Program-made: the position numbers and the translations under genes
Assembly: GCA_963706385.1 (NCBI GenBank)
Contig: OY970153.1
Span: 2,852,001 to 2,916,000 of the forward strand
Reading direction: 5' to 3'
Length of the DNA: 64,000 bases
DNA from: Poindextera sp963706385
GTDB taxonomy: Bacteria > Pseudomonadota > Alphaproteobacteria > Caulobacterales > Caulobacteraceae
Shown here: one piece after another, positions 25,814-34,503 of the stretch
Numbering within the stretch: the first letter of the stretch is position 1
Layout: each line of letters starts with the position of its first letter
The notes under the pieces: generated by a model
Seen by the model: only the letters and a program-made list of their open reading frames with translations
What the model was told of the DNA's origin: nothing
The model's database searches: none

Positions 25814-25929
25814 CTAGAGCGCGTTCCGTAAAAGTGGACCCGGTTTTACGATCAGAACGCGCTCAAGCTTTTAAATTTAGAGCACGATTCAACGATCAGA
25901 CGGTTCCGTCTGATCGCATCGTGCTCTAG
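25814..25929. repeat. Two tandem nested palindromes bounded by CTAG
   Basis: The first unit has outer arms GAGCGCGTTC (25817-25826) and GAACGCGCTC (25855-25864), and inner arms CGTAAAA and TTTTACG. The second has outer arms TAGAGCACGAT (25878-25888) and ATCGTGCTCTA (25918-25928), and inner 11-base arms CGATCAGACGG and CCGTCTGATCG. CTAG stands at 25814 and 25926. The last CTA is the stop codon of the SDR gene. It may double as a terminator for both flanking minus-strand genes. Confidence 0.85.
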
Positions 25930-26750
25930 GCGCCGCCGCTACATTCCAGAATGTGTCCGGTGATGAAATCGCTTTCCGGAATGCACAGCAGATAGACCGC
26001 CCCGGCCGCGTCCTCGGGCGTGCCGGCGCGTTGCAGGGCGCTGGTCGCCTTGCTGGCTTCGACGAATTCGGGGGTAAGCCCGACCTTGAGCGCCTTGCCG
26101 TGCACGTCGATGGTCCGGGGACCGTCGGTCAGGGCCTGGGTGAGGCGGGTCTCGATATGGCCGAAGGCGACGCAGTTGACCGTGATGTTGTAGCGGCCCC
26201 ACTCCTTGGCCAGCGACTTGGTGACGCCCAGCAAGGCGGCCTTGCCGGCGGCGTAGGCGATCTGGGTCGCCGCGCCGTGCAGGCCGGAGACCGACGAGAT
26301 GTTGACGATCTTGCGCGTGCGGGGCCGGCCCAGTTCGGCGGTCTCGGCCTTGGCGGTCTCGCGGAAATAGCCGGCGGCGGCGCGCAACAGGCGGAACGGC
26401 GCCGAGGCGTGGACGTCGATCATCGCGTCCCACTGCTCGTCGGTGGTGTTCTGGATCACCGTGTTCCAGATGTAGCCGGCGTTGTTGACGATGATGTCGA
26501 GGCCGCCGAACGCCGACAGCGCCTCGGCGAGGATGCGATCGGGAAAGTCCGCCGCCGCCACGTCGCCGACCACCGCCCGCGCGTTCACGCCGGCCTCGCG
26601 CAGCATCGCCAGCGTCTCGTTCGTCGGTGCTTCGTCGAGATCGTTGATGACGACATTGGCGCCGTCCGCGCCCAGCTTCATCGCGATCGCCTGGCCGATG
26701 CCGCGGCCCGAGCCGGTGACGATGGCGGTGCGGCCGGCAAGCTTGCTCAT
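25926..26750 (-). CDS. SDR family oxidoreductase
   Basis: A 274-residue classical SDR. The cofactor motif is GSGRGIGQAIA near the N-terminus, NNAGYIW follows beta-4, the catalytic serine is in VNISSVSGLHG, and the active-site pair is YAAGK. It reduces or oxidises a hydroxyacyl or hydroxysteroid-type substrate with NAD(P). It lies between an acyl-CoA dehydrogenase and an epoxide hydrolase on the same strand, 41 bases from the latter, so a beta-oxidation-like hydroxyacyl step is plausible but unproven. Confidence 0.88.
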   Translation of the reverse strand: MSKLAGRTAIVTGSGRGIGQAIAMKLGADGANVVINDLDEAPTNETLAMLREAGVNARAVVGDVAAADFPDRILAEALSAFGGLDIIVNNAGYIWNTVIQNTTDEQWDAMIDVHASAPFRLLRAAAGYFRETAKAETAELGRPRTRKIVNISSVSGLHGAATQIAYAAGKAALLGVTKSLAKEWGRYNITVNCVAFGHIETRLTQALTDGPRTIDVHGKALKVGLTPEFVEASKATSALQRAGTPEDAAGAVYLLCIPESDFITGHILECSGGA

Positions 26751-26791
26751 GGTTCACGCGCCTTTCGGGACTGGGATTGCCGTTTGCGCGG

Positions 26792-27931
26792 TCAGCGCAG
26801 CGGACGGAAGGCGTCGCGCAACTCCTTCACGAACAGCTCGGGCTGCTCGAACGCCGCGAAATGGCCGCCCTTGTCCAACTCGTTCCAATGGATCAGATTC
26901 TTGTACTTCCGCTCCGCCCAGCGCCGCGAGCAGGAGAAGATCTCCTTGGGGAAGATGCTGCACGCCACCGGGATGTCGATCGGGTCGGCGGGGAAGTTGC
27001 GGAAGCTCTCCCAATAGAGCCGCGCCGATGAGGCGCCGGCGCCGGGCAGCCAGTAGAGCATGATGTTGTCGAGCATCTCGTCGAGGCTAAGGACCTTGCG
27101 CGGGTCGCCGTCGCAATCGGTCCATTCGAAGAACTTCTCGTAGATCCAGGCCGCCTGGCCGGCCGGCGAATCCACCAGGCCGTAGCCGAGCGTCTGCGGC
27201 CGGGTGGCCTGCTGCTGGGAATAGCCGTTGCCCTGGGTGTTGTAGCGCTCGAACGAGGCGAGGGCGGCCTTTTCGCGGTCGGTCAGGTCGTTCGCCTCCT
27301 CGGCCGAAGGAAAGCCGATCACCATGTTGAGGTGCACGCCCGCCACCTCGGGCGCGCCGAGGCCGGCGATCGTCGAGGTCACCGCCGACCCCCAGTCGCC
27401 GCCTTGCGCCACGAACCGCTGGTAGCCCAGCCGCCGCATCAGCGTGACCCAGGCCTTGGCGATCTTCGGCACGCCCCAGCCGGGGCTCGTCGGCTTGGCG
27501 GAAAAGCCGTAGCCGGGCAGGGAGGGGGCGATGACGTGGAAGGCGTCCTCGGCCTTGCCGCCGTGGGCCACCGGGTCGGTCAGGGGGCCGATCACCTTGT
27601 GGAACTCGATCACCGAGCCGGGCCAGCCGTGGGTGATCAACAGCGGCAGGGCGTCCGGATGCGGCGAGCGCTTATGGATGAAATGGATGTCCAGCCCGTC
27701 GATCTCGGTGCGGTGCTGGCCGAACCCGTTCAGCATGGCCTCGCAGCGGCGCCAGTCGTAGCCCTTGAGCCAGTGCTCGCAGAGCTCGCTGACGTGGGTC
27801 AGGGGCGCGCCCTGCGACCAGTCCTCGACCGTCTCCTTCTCCGGCCAGCGCGTGGCGATCAGCCGCCGACGCAAATCGTCCAGCGCCGTCTGGTCCACCG
27901 ACAGGGTGAACGGCTCGATGGTCGTGGTCAT
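26792..27931 (-). CDS. Epoxide hydrolase, N-terminal EHN type
   Basis: A 379-residue alpha/beta hydrolase with the EHN N-terminal domain (LRRRLIATRWPEKETVEDWS). The oxyanion motif is HGWPGS, the nucleophile is D179 in AQGGDWGSAVT, and the catalytic histidine is in DKGGHFAAFEQP; the lid tyrosine region GYGFSAKP is present. It would open an epoxide to a diol in the cytosol. GGGAG precedes ATG 27931. With SDR and acyl-CoA dehydrogenase downstream it may remove epoxides arising from P450 action, which is inference. Confidence 0.9.
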   Translation of the reverse strand: MTTTIEPFTLSVDQTALDDLRRRLIATRWPEKETVEDWSQGAPLTHVSELCEHWLKGYDWRRCEAMLNGFGQHRTEIDGLDIHFIHKRSPHPDALPLLITHGWPGSVIEFHKVIGPLTDPVAHGGKAEDAFHVIAPSLPGYGFSAKPTSPGWGVPKIAKAWVTLMRRLGYQRFVAQGGDWGSAVTSTIAGLGAPEVAGVHLNMVIGFPSAEEANDLTDREKAALASFERYNTQGNGYSQQQATRPQTLGYGLVDSPAGQAAWIYEKFFEWTDCDGDPRKVLSLDEMLDNIMLYWLPGAGASSARLYWESFRNFPADPIDIPVACSIFPKEIFSCSRRWAERKYKNLIHWNELDKGGHFAAFEQPELFVKELRDAFRPLR

Positions 27932-28180
27932 GGCGTGGCTCCCGGGTCGCCCTGGACGATCAAAGCCATTGCCAAACGCATATCGGTCTCTCCCTGTCGT
28001 CCGGGGCGCCTGGCCCCGAAGTCGGCCTCAATGCTTGCACGCCGAGATCGCCGTTGTCAGGTCAAAACCGCGCGCGGCCGCGGCGGCGAGGCCGGGGCGG
28101 GACCAAGTTAGCGTTAGACGCCGGGCGTCGCCGGGCGGTAGATCGGCGGCGATCAACGACAACGGACCAGGAGGGACGCC

Positions 28181-29470
28181 ATGGACTGGAATTTCGAGAC
28201 CGATCCCGCGTATCAGCAGAAATTGGACTGGGTCGAACGCTTCGTGAAGGAGGAGGTCGAGCCGCTCGATTACCTCGGGGTGCAGGCCTACGACGTCAAG
28301 GATCCGAAGCGCAACGCCGCGGTCCGTCCGCTGCAGGCGGAGGTCCGGCGCCAGGGGCTGTGGGCCTGCCATCTCGGCCCGGAACTTGGCGGCCAAGGCT
28401 ATGGCCAGGTCAAGCTTGGCCTGCTGAACGAGATCCTCGGCCGCTCGCACTTCGGCCCCATCGTGTTCGGCTGCCAGGCGCCGGATTCCGGCAACGCCGA
28501 GATTCTCGCCCATTTCGGAACGCCGGACCAGAAGGCGCGCTATCTGCAGCCGCTGTTGGACAACGAAATCGTCTCCTGCTTCTCGATGACCGAACCGCAG
28601 GGCGGCGCCGATCCCAAGGTGTTCACCACCCGCGCCGAACTGGTGGGCGACGAATGGGTGATCAACGGCGAGAAGTGGTTCTCGTCCCACGCCCATGTGG
28701 CCAGCTTCCTGATCGTCATGGCGGTGACCGATCCCGACGCGCCGCCCTATCAGCGCCTGTCGACCTTCATCGTGCCCAGCGAAACCCCGGGCGTCACCAT
28801 GGTGCGCAACATGCCGGTCGGGCACCACTCCCAGCCCGGCCACGCCTATCTGCGCTACGAGAACGTGCGCGTGCCCAAGGACCATCTGCTGGGCGAGCGC
28901 GGCGGCGGGTTCGTCGTCGCCCAGACCCGGCTTGGCGGCGGGCGCATCCACCACGCGATGCGCACCATCGGCCAGGTGAAGAAATCGTTCGACATGATGT
29001 GCGAGCGGGTGCTCAGCCGCCACACCCAGGGTTCGCTCTTGGCCGACAAGCAGATGGTCCAGGAGAAGATCGCCGACAGCTGGACCGAGATCGAGCAGTT
29101 CCGGCTTCTGGTGCTGCAGACCGCCTGGAAGATCGACAAGTACAAGGACTATCTGAAGGTGCGAAAGGACATCTCGGCGGTCAAGGCGATCATGCCCAAG
29201 GTGTTCCACGACGTCGCCGCGCGGGCTCTGCACCTGCACGGCTCCCTGGGCGTGACCCCGGAGATGCCGTTCGCCGAACAGGTCATCGAGAGCTTCCACA
29301 TGGGGCTCGCGGACGGCCCGACCGAGGTGCACAAGATCACCGTCGCCCGCCAGGTGCTGCGCGAGTATCACGGCACCAACGGCCTGTTCCCCACCCAGCA
29401 TGGCCCGGCCAGGCGCGAGGCGGCGATCGCCAAGCTGGGCGATCTGGTCGCGCATGGGGCGGCCGAGTAG
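28181..29470 (+). CDS. Acyl-CoA dehydrogenase (ACAD10/11-like size)
   Basis: A 429-residue acyl-CoA dehydrogenase. CFSMTEPQGGADPKVFTTRA is the substrate/FAD loop, INGEKWFSSHAHVASFLI the beta-domain, and the C-terminus LHLHGSLGVTPEMPFAEQVI plus FHMGLADGPTEVHKITVARQ the catalytic helical domain. ADGPTEVHK is typical of the larger mammalian ACAD10/11-like group. AGGAGGG lies 5 bases before ATG 28181, a strong ribosome site. It is divergent from the epoxide hydrolase gene with 249 bases between them, where both promoters must lie. Confidence 0.93.
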   Translation: MDWNFETDPAYQQKLDWVERFVKEEVEPLDYLGVQAYDVKDPKRNAAVRPLQAEVRRQGLWACHLGPELGGQGYGQVKLGLLNEILGRSHFGPIVFGCQAPDSGNAEILAHFGTPDQKARYLQPLLDNEIVSCFSMTEPQGGADPKVFTTRAELVGDEWVINGEKWFSSHAHVASFLIVMAVTDPDAPPYQRLSTFIVPSETPGVTMVRNMPVGHHSQPGHAYLRYENVRVPKDHLLGERGGGFVVAQTRLGGGRIHHAMRTIGQVKKSFDMMCERVLSRHTQGSLLADKQMVQEKIADSWTEIEQFRLLVLQTAWKIDKYKDYLKVRKDISAVKAIMPKVFHDVAARALHLHGSLGVTPEMPFAEQVIESFHMGLADGPTEVHKITVARQVLREYHGTNGLFPTQHGPARREAAIAKLGDLVAHGAAE

Positions 29471-29480
29471 CGGAAATGAC

Positions 29481-29601
29481 CTAGCGGTGCAACTCAAACG
29501 GATGCCTCCCGCATCCGTTTGCGAGACGCACCACAAGCGTTTGAATTTAGTGGATCGGACCACAAACGGATGGGAACCATCCGTTTGCTACGATCCACTA
29601 G
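29481..29601. repeat. Nested palindromes bounded by CTAG
   Basis: Unit one (from CTAG 29481) has inner arms AAACGGATGC (29496-29505) and GCATCCGTTT (29511-29520), and outer GGTGC/GCACC. Unit two has outer arms TAGTGGATCG (29548-29557) and CGATCCACTA (29591-29600), and inner CAAACGGATGG/CCATCCGTTTG. CTAG at 29598-29601 supplies the stop of the next minus-strand gene. Bases 29539-29598 recur identically at 37727-37786. Confidence 0.88.
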
Positions 29602-30059
29602 CGGGTCCGAAACGCGATGTTCAGCCCGACCACCCCTTGCGGCCTGGGGCTGTGCGGATATTCGGCCACGGGGCCGAAGTCGGGCTGGGCGTAGCCCATC
29701 ACCGCCGTGATGCGCCGCCCGCGCCAGCCCAGGCCGGCCTCCGTCTCGCCGAGGCTGGCGTTGGGATCGTCCGCCCAGCCGCCGCGCCGTGACAGATCCA
29801 GCGAGCGGCCGCCGGTGGTGGCGAACAGGCCCCAGCCTTTCGGCGACCAGTGGTCGGTCTTGAGCCGCGGCGCGGGGAAGACCCCGCCGTCGGTCCGGCC
29901 GACCGCCGCTCCGGCGCTAACGGCCAACGTCGCCACCGGCCCCATTGTCTGGGCCTTGGCTGAAAGCGGAAGCGCGAGCGCTATCGCCAGAATGGCGGCG
30001 ACTTGCGCGCGGCGGCGCGCCTGGATCAGGTCACCGAGGTCTTCGACGTAACCCTGCAT
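29598..30059 (-). CDS. Hypothetical secreted, possibly small beta-barrel protein
   Basis: 153 residues from ATG 30059, preceded by AGGGAAAG. An unusual leader of about 18 residues (MQGYVEDLGDLIQARRRA) precedes a signal-like stretch VAAILAIALALPLSAKA, probably cut before QTMGP. The remainder alternates polar and aromatic residues (GWGLFATTGGRSLDLSRR, GLGWRGRRITAVMGYAQP) and ends VVGLNIAFRTR, which suggests outer-membrane strands. I do not recognise a named family. The TAG stop comes from the palindromic repeat edge, and the gene is divergent from the P450 gene. Confidence 0.6.
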   Translation of the reverse strand: MQGYVEDLGDLIQARRRAQVAAILAIALALPLSAKAQTMGPVATLAVSAGAAVGRTDGGVFPAPRLKTDHWSPKGWGLFATTGGRSLDLSRRGGWADDPNASLGETEAGLGWRGRRITAVMGYAQPDFGPVAEYPHSPRPQGVVGLNIAFRTR

Positions 30060-30120
30060 CGGGCTTTCCCTGCGCCTATCCGAGATTTGCGCGGCGAATC
30101 GAACCGAGGTGACCAGCTTG

Positions 30121-30132
30121 AACCGATCGGTT
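30121..30132. promoter_or_regulatory. Perfect 12-base palindrome upstream of a CYP153-like gene
   Basis: AACCGATCGGTT is fully symmetric and lies in the 165-base gap between a minus-strand gene and the P450 gene, about 93 bases before the P450 start. The symmetry and position would suit a TetR-type operator. No regulator gene is next to it, so the function is a guess. Confidence 0.4.
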
Positions 30133-30224
30133 TGTGCAATTGTTAACGGCCGGGCGGGTTCCAACTCTTGCGGCCAACCGCGAGTGGGTGTCTGCTCTGG
30201 CTAATAAATCCCAGGGAGACTCCC

Positions 30225-31472
30225 ATGGCCGACGGCGCCGTCAACGCACTCAGGGCCGCGCGCGAGGAAGCCTATTCGACGCCGCTCGATCAGATCGACG
30301 TGAGCCTCGGCGAACGGTTCCGCGACAACACCATCTGGCCGTTCTTCGAGCGGCTGCGCAACGAGGACCCGGTCCACTACACCGCCGAGAGCGAGTTCGG
30401 GCCCTACTGGTCGGTAACCAAATACCACGACATCGTCGGCGTCGAGACCAATCCTGGCGTGTTCTCCTCGGAGGGCTCGATCTCGATCCAGGATCAGGAG
30501 GAAGACTTCGTCCTGCCGATGTTCATCGCCATGGACCCGCCCAAGCACGACGCCCAGCGCAAGGTGATCAGCCCGATCGTCTCGCCGCACAACCTGTTGA
30601 ACCTGGAGCCGATCATCCGCGAGCGCGCGGGCAAGATCCTCGATGAGCTGCCGATCGGCGAGACCTTCGACTGGGTCGACCGGGTCTCGATCGAACTGAC
30701 CACCCAGATGCTGGCCACCCTGTTCGACTTTCCCTTCGAGGAGCGCCGCAAGCTGACCTACTGGTCCGACCTGACCACCACCGAACCGACCGACGATGCG
30801 CACCGCGACCAGATCCGGGCGGAGTTGATGGGCTGCGCGGCCTATTTCCAGAACCTGTGGAACGTGCGGGTGAACGCCGCGCCGGCCAATGACCTGATCT
30901 CGATGCTGGCCCACGGCGAGGCGACGCGGAACATGCCGCCGATGGAGTTCCTCGGCAACATCCTGCTGTTGATCGTTGGCGGCAACGACACCACCCGCAA
31001 CTCGATCTCGGGCGGCCTTCTGGCGCTCAACCGGCACCCGGATCAGTACGCCAAGGTGCGCGCCGATCCCGGGTTGATCGCCAACATGGTGCCGGAGATC
31101 ATCCGCTGGCAGACCCCGGTCGCGCACATGCGGCGCACGGCGCTCTCCGACATCGAGTTCGGCGGCAAGGCCATCAAGAAGGGCGACAAGGTGGTCATGT
31201 GGTACGTCTCGGGCAACCGCGACGAGACGGCGATCGAGAATCCAGACGCCTTCGTGATCGGCCGCGAGCGCCCGCGCCAGCACCTGTCGTTCGGCTTCGG
31301 CATCCACCGCTGCGTGGGCAATCGCCTGGCCGAGATGCAACTTCGCATCGTCTGGGAAGAAGTCCTCAAGCGCTTTCCGCTGATCGAGGTGGTCGATGAG
31401 CCGGTGCGGCTGCAATCCTGCTTCCTGCGGGCCTACCGCAGCATGAACGTGCGGATCCCGGCGCGGCTGTAA
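30225..31472 (+). CDS. Cytochrome P450, CYP153-like
   Basis: 415 residues from ATG 30225, preceded by GGGAGA. The heme cysteine is near residue 363 in FGFGIHRCVGNRLAEMQ, and the I-helix reads VGGNDTTRNSISGG. PMFIAMDPPKHDAQRKV, FDWVDRVSIELTTQMLATLF and VVMWYVSGNRDETAI are close to CYP153A-type hydroxylases, more so than the paralogue at 21014. It would hydroxylate the terminal carbon of alkanes, fatty acids or related molecules. Electron partners are not encoded nearby. It is separated from the divergent gene by a region with a perfect palindrome. Confidence 0.92.
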   Translation: MADGAVNALRAAREEAYSTPLDQIDVSLGERFRDNTIWPFFERLRNEDPVHYTAESEFGPYWSVTKYHDIVGVETNPGVFSSEGSISIQDQEEDFVLPMFIAMDPPKHDAQRKVISPIVSPHNLLNLEPIIRERAGKILDELPIGETFDWVDRVSIELTTQMLATLFDFPFEERRKLTYWSDLTTTEPTDDAHRDQIRAELMGCAAYFQNLWNVRVNAAPANDLISMLAHGEATRNMPPMEFLGNILLLIVGGNDTTRNSISGGLLALNRHPDQYAKVRADPGLIANMVPEIIRWQTPVAHMRRTALSDIEFGGKAIKKGDKVVMWYVSGNRDETAIENPDAFVIGRERPRQHLSFGFGIHRCVGNRLAEMQLRIVWEEVLKRFPLIEVVDEPVRLQSCFLRAYRSMNVRIPARL

Positions 31473-31489
31473 TCTCCCGCCGCCGCGGC

Positions 31490-32017
31490 TCAGTGGCCCT
31501 CGAACGCCACTAGACTGGACACCGGAACGCCCAGCGCCTTGACCTTGTCCGTCCCACCCAGTTCGGGCAGGTCGACGACGAAGGCCGCGGCGGTCACCTC
31601 GGCGCCGCACCTACGCAGAAGCTCGATGGCCGCGATGGCGGTGCCGCCGGTGGCGATCAGGTCGTCGATCAGCATCACCCGTTCGCCCGAGGCGACCGCG
31701 TCCAGGTGCATCTCGATGGTGTCGACGCCGTATTCCAGGGCGTATTCCACCGCCATGGTCTTGTGCGGCAGCTTGCCCTTCTTGCGCAGGGGGACGAAGC
31801 CGGCCGAGAGCTGGTGCGCCACCGCCCCGCCCAGGATGAAGCCGCGCGCCTCGATGCCGGCGACCTTGTCGATCTTCTGGCCGGCGAAGGGCTGCACCAG
31901 CTCGTCCACGGCCCGCCGGAACGCGCGCGCGTCGCCCAACAGAGTGGTGATGTCGCGAAACATGATCCCGGGCTTGGGATAGTCGGGAATGGTGCGGATG
32001 GTGTCTCTGAGATTCAT
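31490..32017 (-). CDS. apt: Adenine phosphoribosyltransferase
   Basis: A 175-residue PRTase. MFRDITTLLGDARAFRRAVD and GIEARGFILGGAVAHQL are typical of Apt, and the PRPP-binding loop is VMLIDDLIATGGTAIAAIEL. It converts adenine and PRPP to AMP in the cytosol. Its partner, MTA phosphorylase, which releases adenine, is encoded 302 bases upstream on the same strand, so both serve the methylthioadenosine/adenine salvage route. Repeat copy C sits between them, with its left CTAG just upstream of the apt ribosome site AGGAAG. Confidence 0.95.
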   Translation of the reverse strand: MNLRDTIRTIPDYPKPGIMFRDITTLLGDARAFRRAVDELVQPFAGQKIDKVAGIEARGFILGGAVAHQLSAGFVPLRKKGKLPHKTMAVEYALEYGVDTIEMHLDAVASGERVMLIDDLIATGGTAIAAIELLRRCGAEVTAAAFVVDLPELGGTDKVKALGVPVSSLVAFEGH

Positions 32018-32026
32018 CTGTGCTTC

Positions 32027-32323
32027 CTAGAGCGGGATGATTTTAGGTTGATCCAAGTATCTCCACCGCTCATCCCGGCGAAGGCCGGGACCCAGATCGT
32101 AAGGCTAAGAACGAGGAGAGTCAGAATATAACCACAAAGCACACTAAGAACACGAAGCATAGATCTCGTCTCCTTTGTGCTCTTCGTGGCCTTCGTGGTT
32201 CCAATTCCACTTTGTGCGCCATGCGATCTGGATCCCGGCATTGGCTGCTACGCGCCTCTGCAAGGCAGTCGCCGGGACGAGCGGAGTGATAGAGTGATTC
32301 AATTTGAAATCATCCCGCCCTAG
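32027..32323. repeat. Fold-back element, copy C
   Basis: About 297 bases bounded by CTAG at 32027-32030 and 32320-32323. It has the same layout as copy A but is inverted, with 27-base terminal inverted repeats (GCGGGATGATTT near the left end, AAATCATCCCGC near the right). It is longer than A/B by a module GGCTGCTACGCGCCTCTGC near 32242 in its right arm. Its right CTA is the stop codon of the MTA phosphorylase gene. It occupies the whole 302-base gap. Confidence 0.9.
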
Positions 32324-33189
32324 CGTCCCAGCGCCCGGCCAGCCACCACCTTCAACCGTTCGATCGTGGCCGGATCGCGCGCCTCGGGCGCGGTGATGAT
32401 GGCGGTGTCCAGCACCGTGTCGATCGGCGAGGCGGCCCTCGGGCCGGTCAGCCTGGCGGCCAGCCGCCGGACCAGCTCGCGCGCCTTGGCGGCGTTCTCG
32501 TTCAGGCAGGCGATGATCTCACCGACCTCGACGTGGGCCTCGTCCTCGCGCCAGCAGTCGTAGTCGGTGACCATGGCCACCGAGGCGTAGGGCAGCTCGG
32601 CCTCGCGGGCCAGCTTGGCCTCGGGCATGTTGGTCATCCCGATCACGTCGCAGCCCCAGCCGCGGTAGACCGCGCTCTCGGCGCGGGTCGAGAACTGCGG
32701 CCCCTCGATGGCGATGTAGGCGCCGCCCTCGACCACGTCCGCGCCGGCTTCGCGCGCGGCCTCGGCGGCTAGGCCCGACAGCCGCGGGCAGGTGGGATGG
32801 GCCATCGAGACGTGGGCCACCACGCCGTCGCTGAAGAAGCTCTTGTCGCGCGCGAACGTGCGGTCGACGAACTGGTCGACGACCACGAAGGTTCCCGGCG
32901 CCAGTTCCTCGCGCAGCGAGCCGACCGCCGACAGCGACAGCACGTCGGTGCAGCCGGCGATCTTCAGGGCCGCGATATTGGCCCGGGCGTTGACCGCGGT
33001 GGGCGACAGGCGATGCCCGCGCCCGTGACGGGGCAGGAAGACCAGCCGCACGCCGCCCAGATCGCCGGTCAAGAGCTCGTCCGAAGGATCGCCCCACGGG
33101 GTTTCGAGCTTGATCCAGGCCCGATCCGTCAGGCCCGCGATGTCATAGAGGCCCGATCCGCCGATCACGCCAAGCACCCAATCCGCCAT
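32320..33189 (-). CDS. mtnP: S-methyl-5'-thioadenosine phosphorylase
   Basis: A 289-residue PNP/MTAP-family enzyme. VLGVIGGSGLYDIAGL, RHGRGHRLSPTAVNARANIA (phosphate-binding region) and ALEGPQF-like AIEGPQFSTRAESAVYRGWG with DVIGMTNMPEAKLAREAELP match MtnP. It phosphorolyses MTA to adenine and methylthioribose-1-phosphate. AAGG-type ribosome bases precede ATG 33189. Adenine is then used by the apt product encoded downstream. The last codon is the repeat edge. Confidence 0.95.
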   Translation of the reverse strand: MADWVLGVIGGSGLYDIAGLTDRAWIKLETPWGDPSDELLTGDLGGVRLVFLPRHGRGHRLSPTAVNARANIAALKIAGCTDVLSLSAVGSLREELAPGTFVVVDQFVDRTFARDKSFFSDGVVAHVSMAHPTCPRLSGLAAEAAREAGADVVEGGAYIAIEGPQFSTRAESAVYRGWGCDVIGMTNMPEAKLAREAELPYASVAMVTDYDCWREDEAHVEVGEIIACLNENAAKARELVRRLAARLTGPRAASPIDTVLDTAIITAPEARDPATIERLKVVAGRALGR

Positions 33190-33306
33190 CCGCCTTCGCC
33201 TTTCCGCCGCGCGCCTCGCCGCATCCCCGCGCGCGATGCTCTACAGCAACTCCGCCCGCGGCGAAATCGGGGGCGTCGCGCGCGCCTTCGCGGCTATATT
33301 GAGCCC

Positions 33307-34308
33307 ATGACCCAGCTTTCCGTCCTCGACCTGTCGCCGATCACGCAAGGCTCGAACGCCGGCCAAGCCCTGCGCAACAGCCTCGATTTGGCCCGCCACG
33401 CCGAGGCCTTGGGCTACAACCGCTACTGGATCGCCGAGCACCACAACATGGCCGGGGTGGCGAGCGCCGCGACCGCGGTGGTGATCGGCTACATCGCTGG
33501 CGGCGCCAAGACCATCCGGGTCGGCGCGGGCGGGATCATGCTGCCGAACCATGCGCCGCTGATGGTCGCCGAACAGTTCGGTACCCTGGCCAGCCTCTAT
33601 CCCGGCCGCATCGACCTGGGTCTCGGCCGCGCGCCGGGGACCGACCCGCAGACCGCCCAGGCCCTGCGCCGCAACCTGAACGCCGACGTCGACGCCTTCC
33701 CGCAGGACGTGGTCGAGCTGATGAGCTATCTGCGCCCGGCCCGGCCGGGCCAGGCGGTGCGCGCGGTGCCGGGCGAGGGGACCGAGGTTCCGATCTGGAT
33801 CCTCGGCTCCAGCCTGTTCGGCGCCCAGCTCGCCGCCCTGCTCGGCCTTCCGTTCGCCTTCGCCTCGCACTTCGCGCCGGCCGAACTCGACCGGGCGCTT
33901 TCGATCTATCGCGAGCGCTTCCGGCCATCGGCCCAACTCGATCGGCCCTATGTGATGCTCGGGCTGACGGTCTCGGCGGCGGACACCGACCTTGAGGCCT
34001 GGCGGCTGTTCAGTTCGGTGCAGCAGGCCTTCGTCAATCTGCGCGCCGGCCAGCCGGGTCCCCTGCCGCCGCCGGTGGACGACATGGACGCGCGCCTGGA
34101 TCCGATGTCGCGGGCCATGCTCGACCAGGCCCTGGCCTGCGCGGTGGTCGGCTCGCCGCGGACGGTGCGCCAGGGGCTGGCCGACTTCATCGCCCGGACC
34201 GGGGCGGACGAGCTGATGGTCACGGCGCAGATTTTCGACCACGCCGCCCGGATCCGCTCGTTCGAGATCACCGCCGAGGCGCATCGGGCGGCGGTCACGG
34301 CCGCCTGA
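33307..34308 (+). CDS. LLM-class flavin-dependent oxidoreductase
   Basis: 333 residues from ATG 33307. SVLDLSPITQGSNAGQALRN and YNRYWIAEHHNMAGVASAAT with GAGGIMLPNHAPLMVAEQFG are the hallmarks of the luciferase-like group related to YhbW/MsnO8. It uses reduced flavin and oxygen on an unknown substrate. The frame is open for a further 510 bases upstream, but the conserved start, and the divergent mtnP gene there, mark 33307 as the true start. It is monocistronic, next to purine salvage genes with no visible link. Confidence 0.88.
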   Translation: MTQLSVLDLSPITQGSNAGQALRNSLDLARHAEALGYNRYWIAEHHNMAGVASAATAVVIGYIAGGAKTIRVGAGGIMLPNHAPLMVAEQFGTLASLYPGRIDLGLGRAPGTDPQTAQALRRNLNADVDAFPQDVVELMSYLRPARPGQAVRAVPGEGTEVPIWILGSSLFGAQLAALLGLPFAFASHFAPAELDRALSIYRERFRPSAQLDRPYVMLGLTVSAADTDLEAWRLFSSVQQAFVNLRAGQPGPLPPPVDDMDARLDPMSRAMLDQALACAVVGSPRTVRQGLADFIARTGADELMVTAQIFDHAARIRSFEITAEAHRAAVTAA

Positions 34309-34503
34309 ACCGACGTGGTCCGCAAGCCGCATCGCCGGCCGGCGGGAAACCCTGGTGGCGGCGTGATTTGAATAAGCCGGTGAGCAAGACGCTGGCCACC
34401 CATCCGCATCAGCGGGGGCGTCTGCTTCTGGTCGCGAAGTCAGGGGGGAAATTCGACCCGATGCGGTCCTAATCCACTCGTGCTTGGGGCCGCAATTCTG
34501 ACT

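Noticed and set aside
28028..29563. Long minus-strand open frame opposite the acyl-CoA dehydrogenase
   Set aside because: The composition mirrors the codon pattern of the real gene on the other strand and has no recognisable domain.
30201..31610. Long minus-strand open frame opposite the second P450
   Set aside because: It lies entirely against a gene with all P450 motifs and shows no motif itself.
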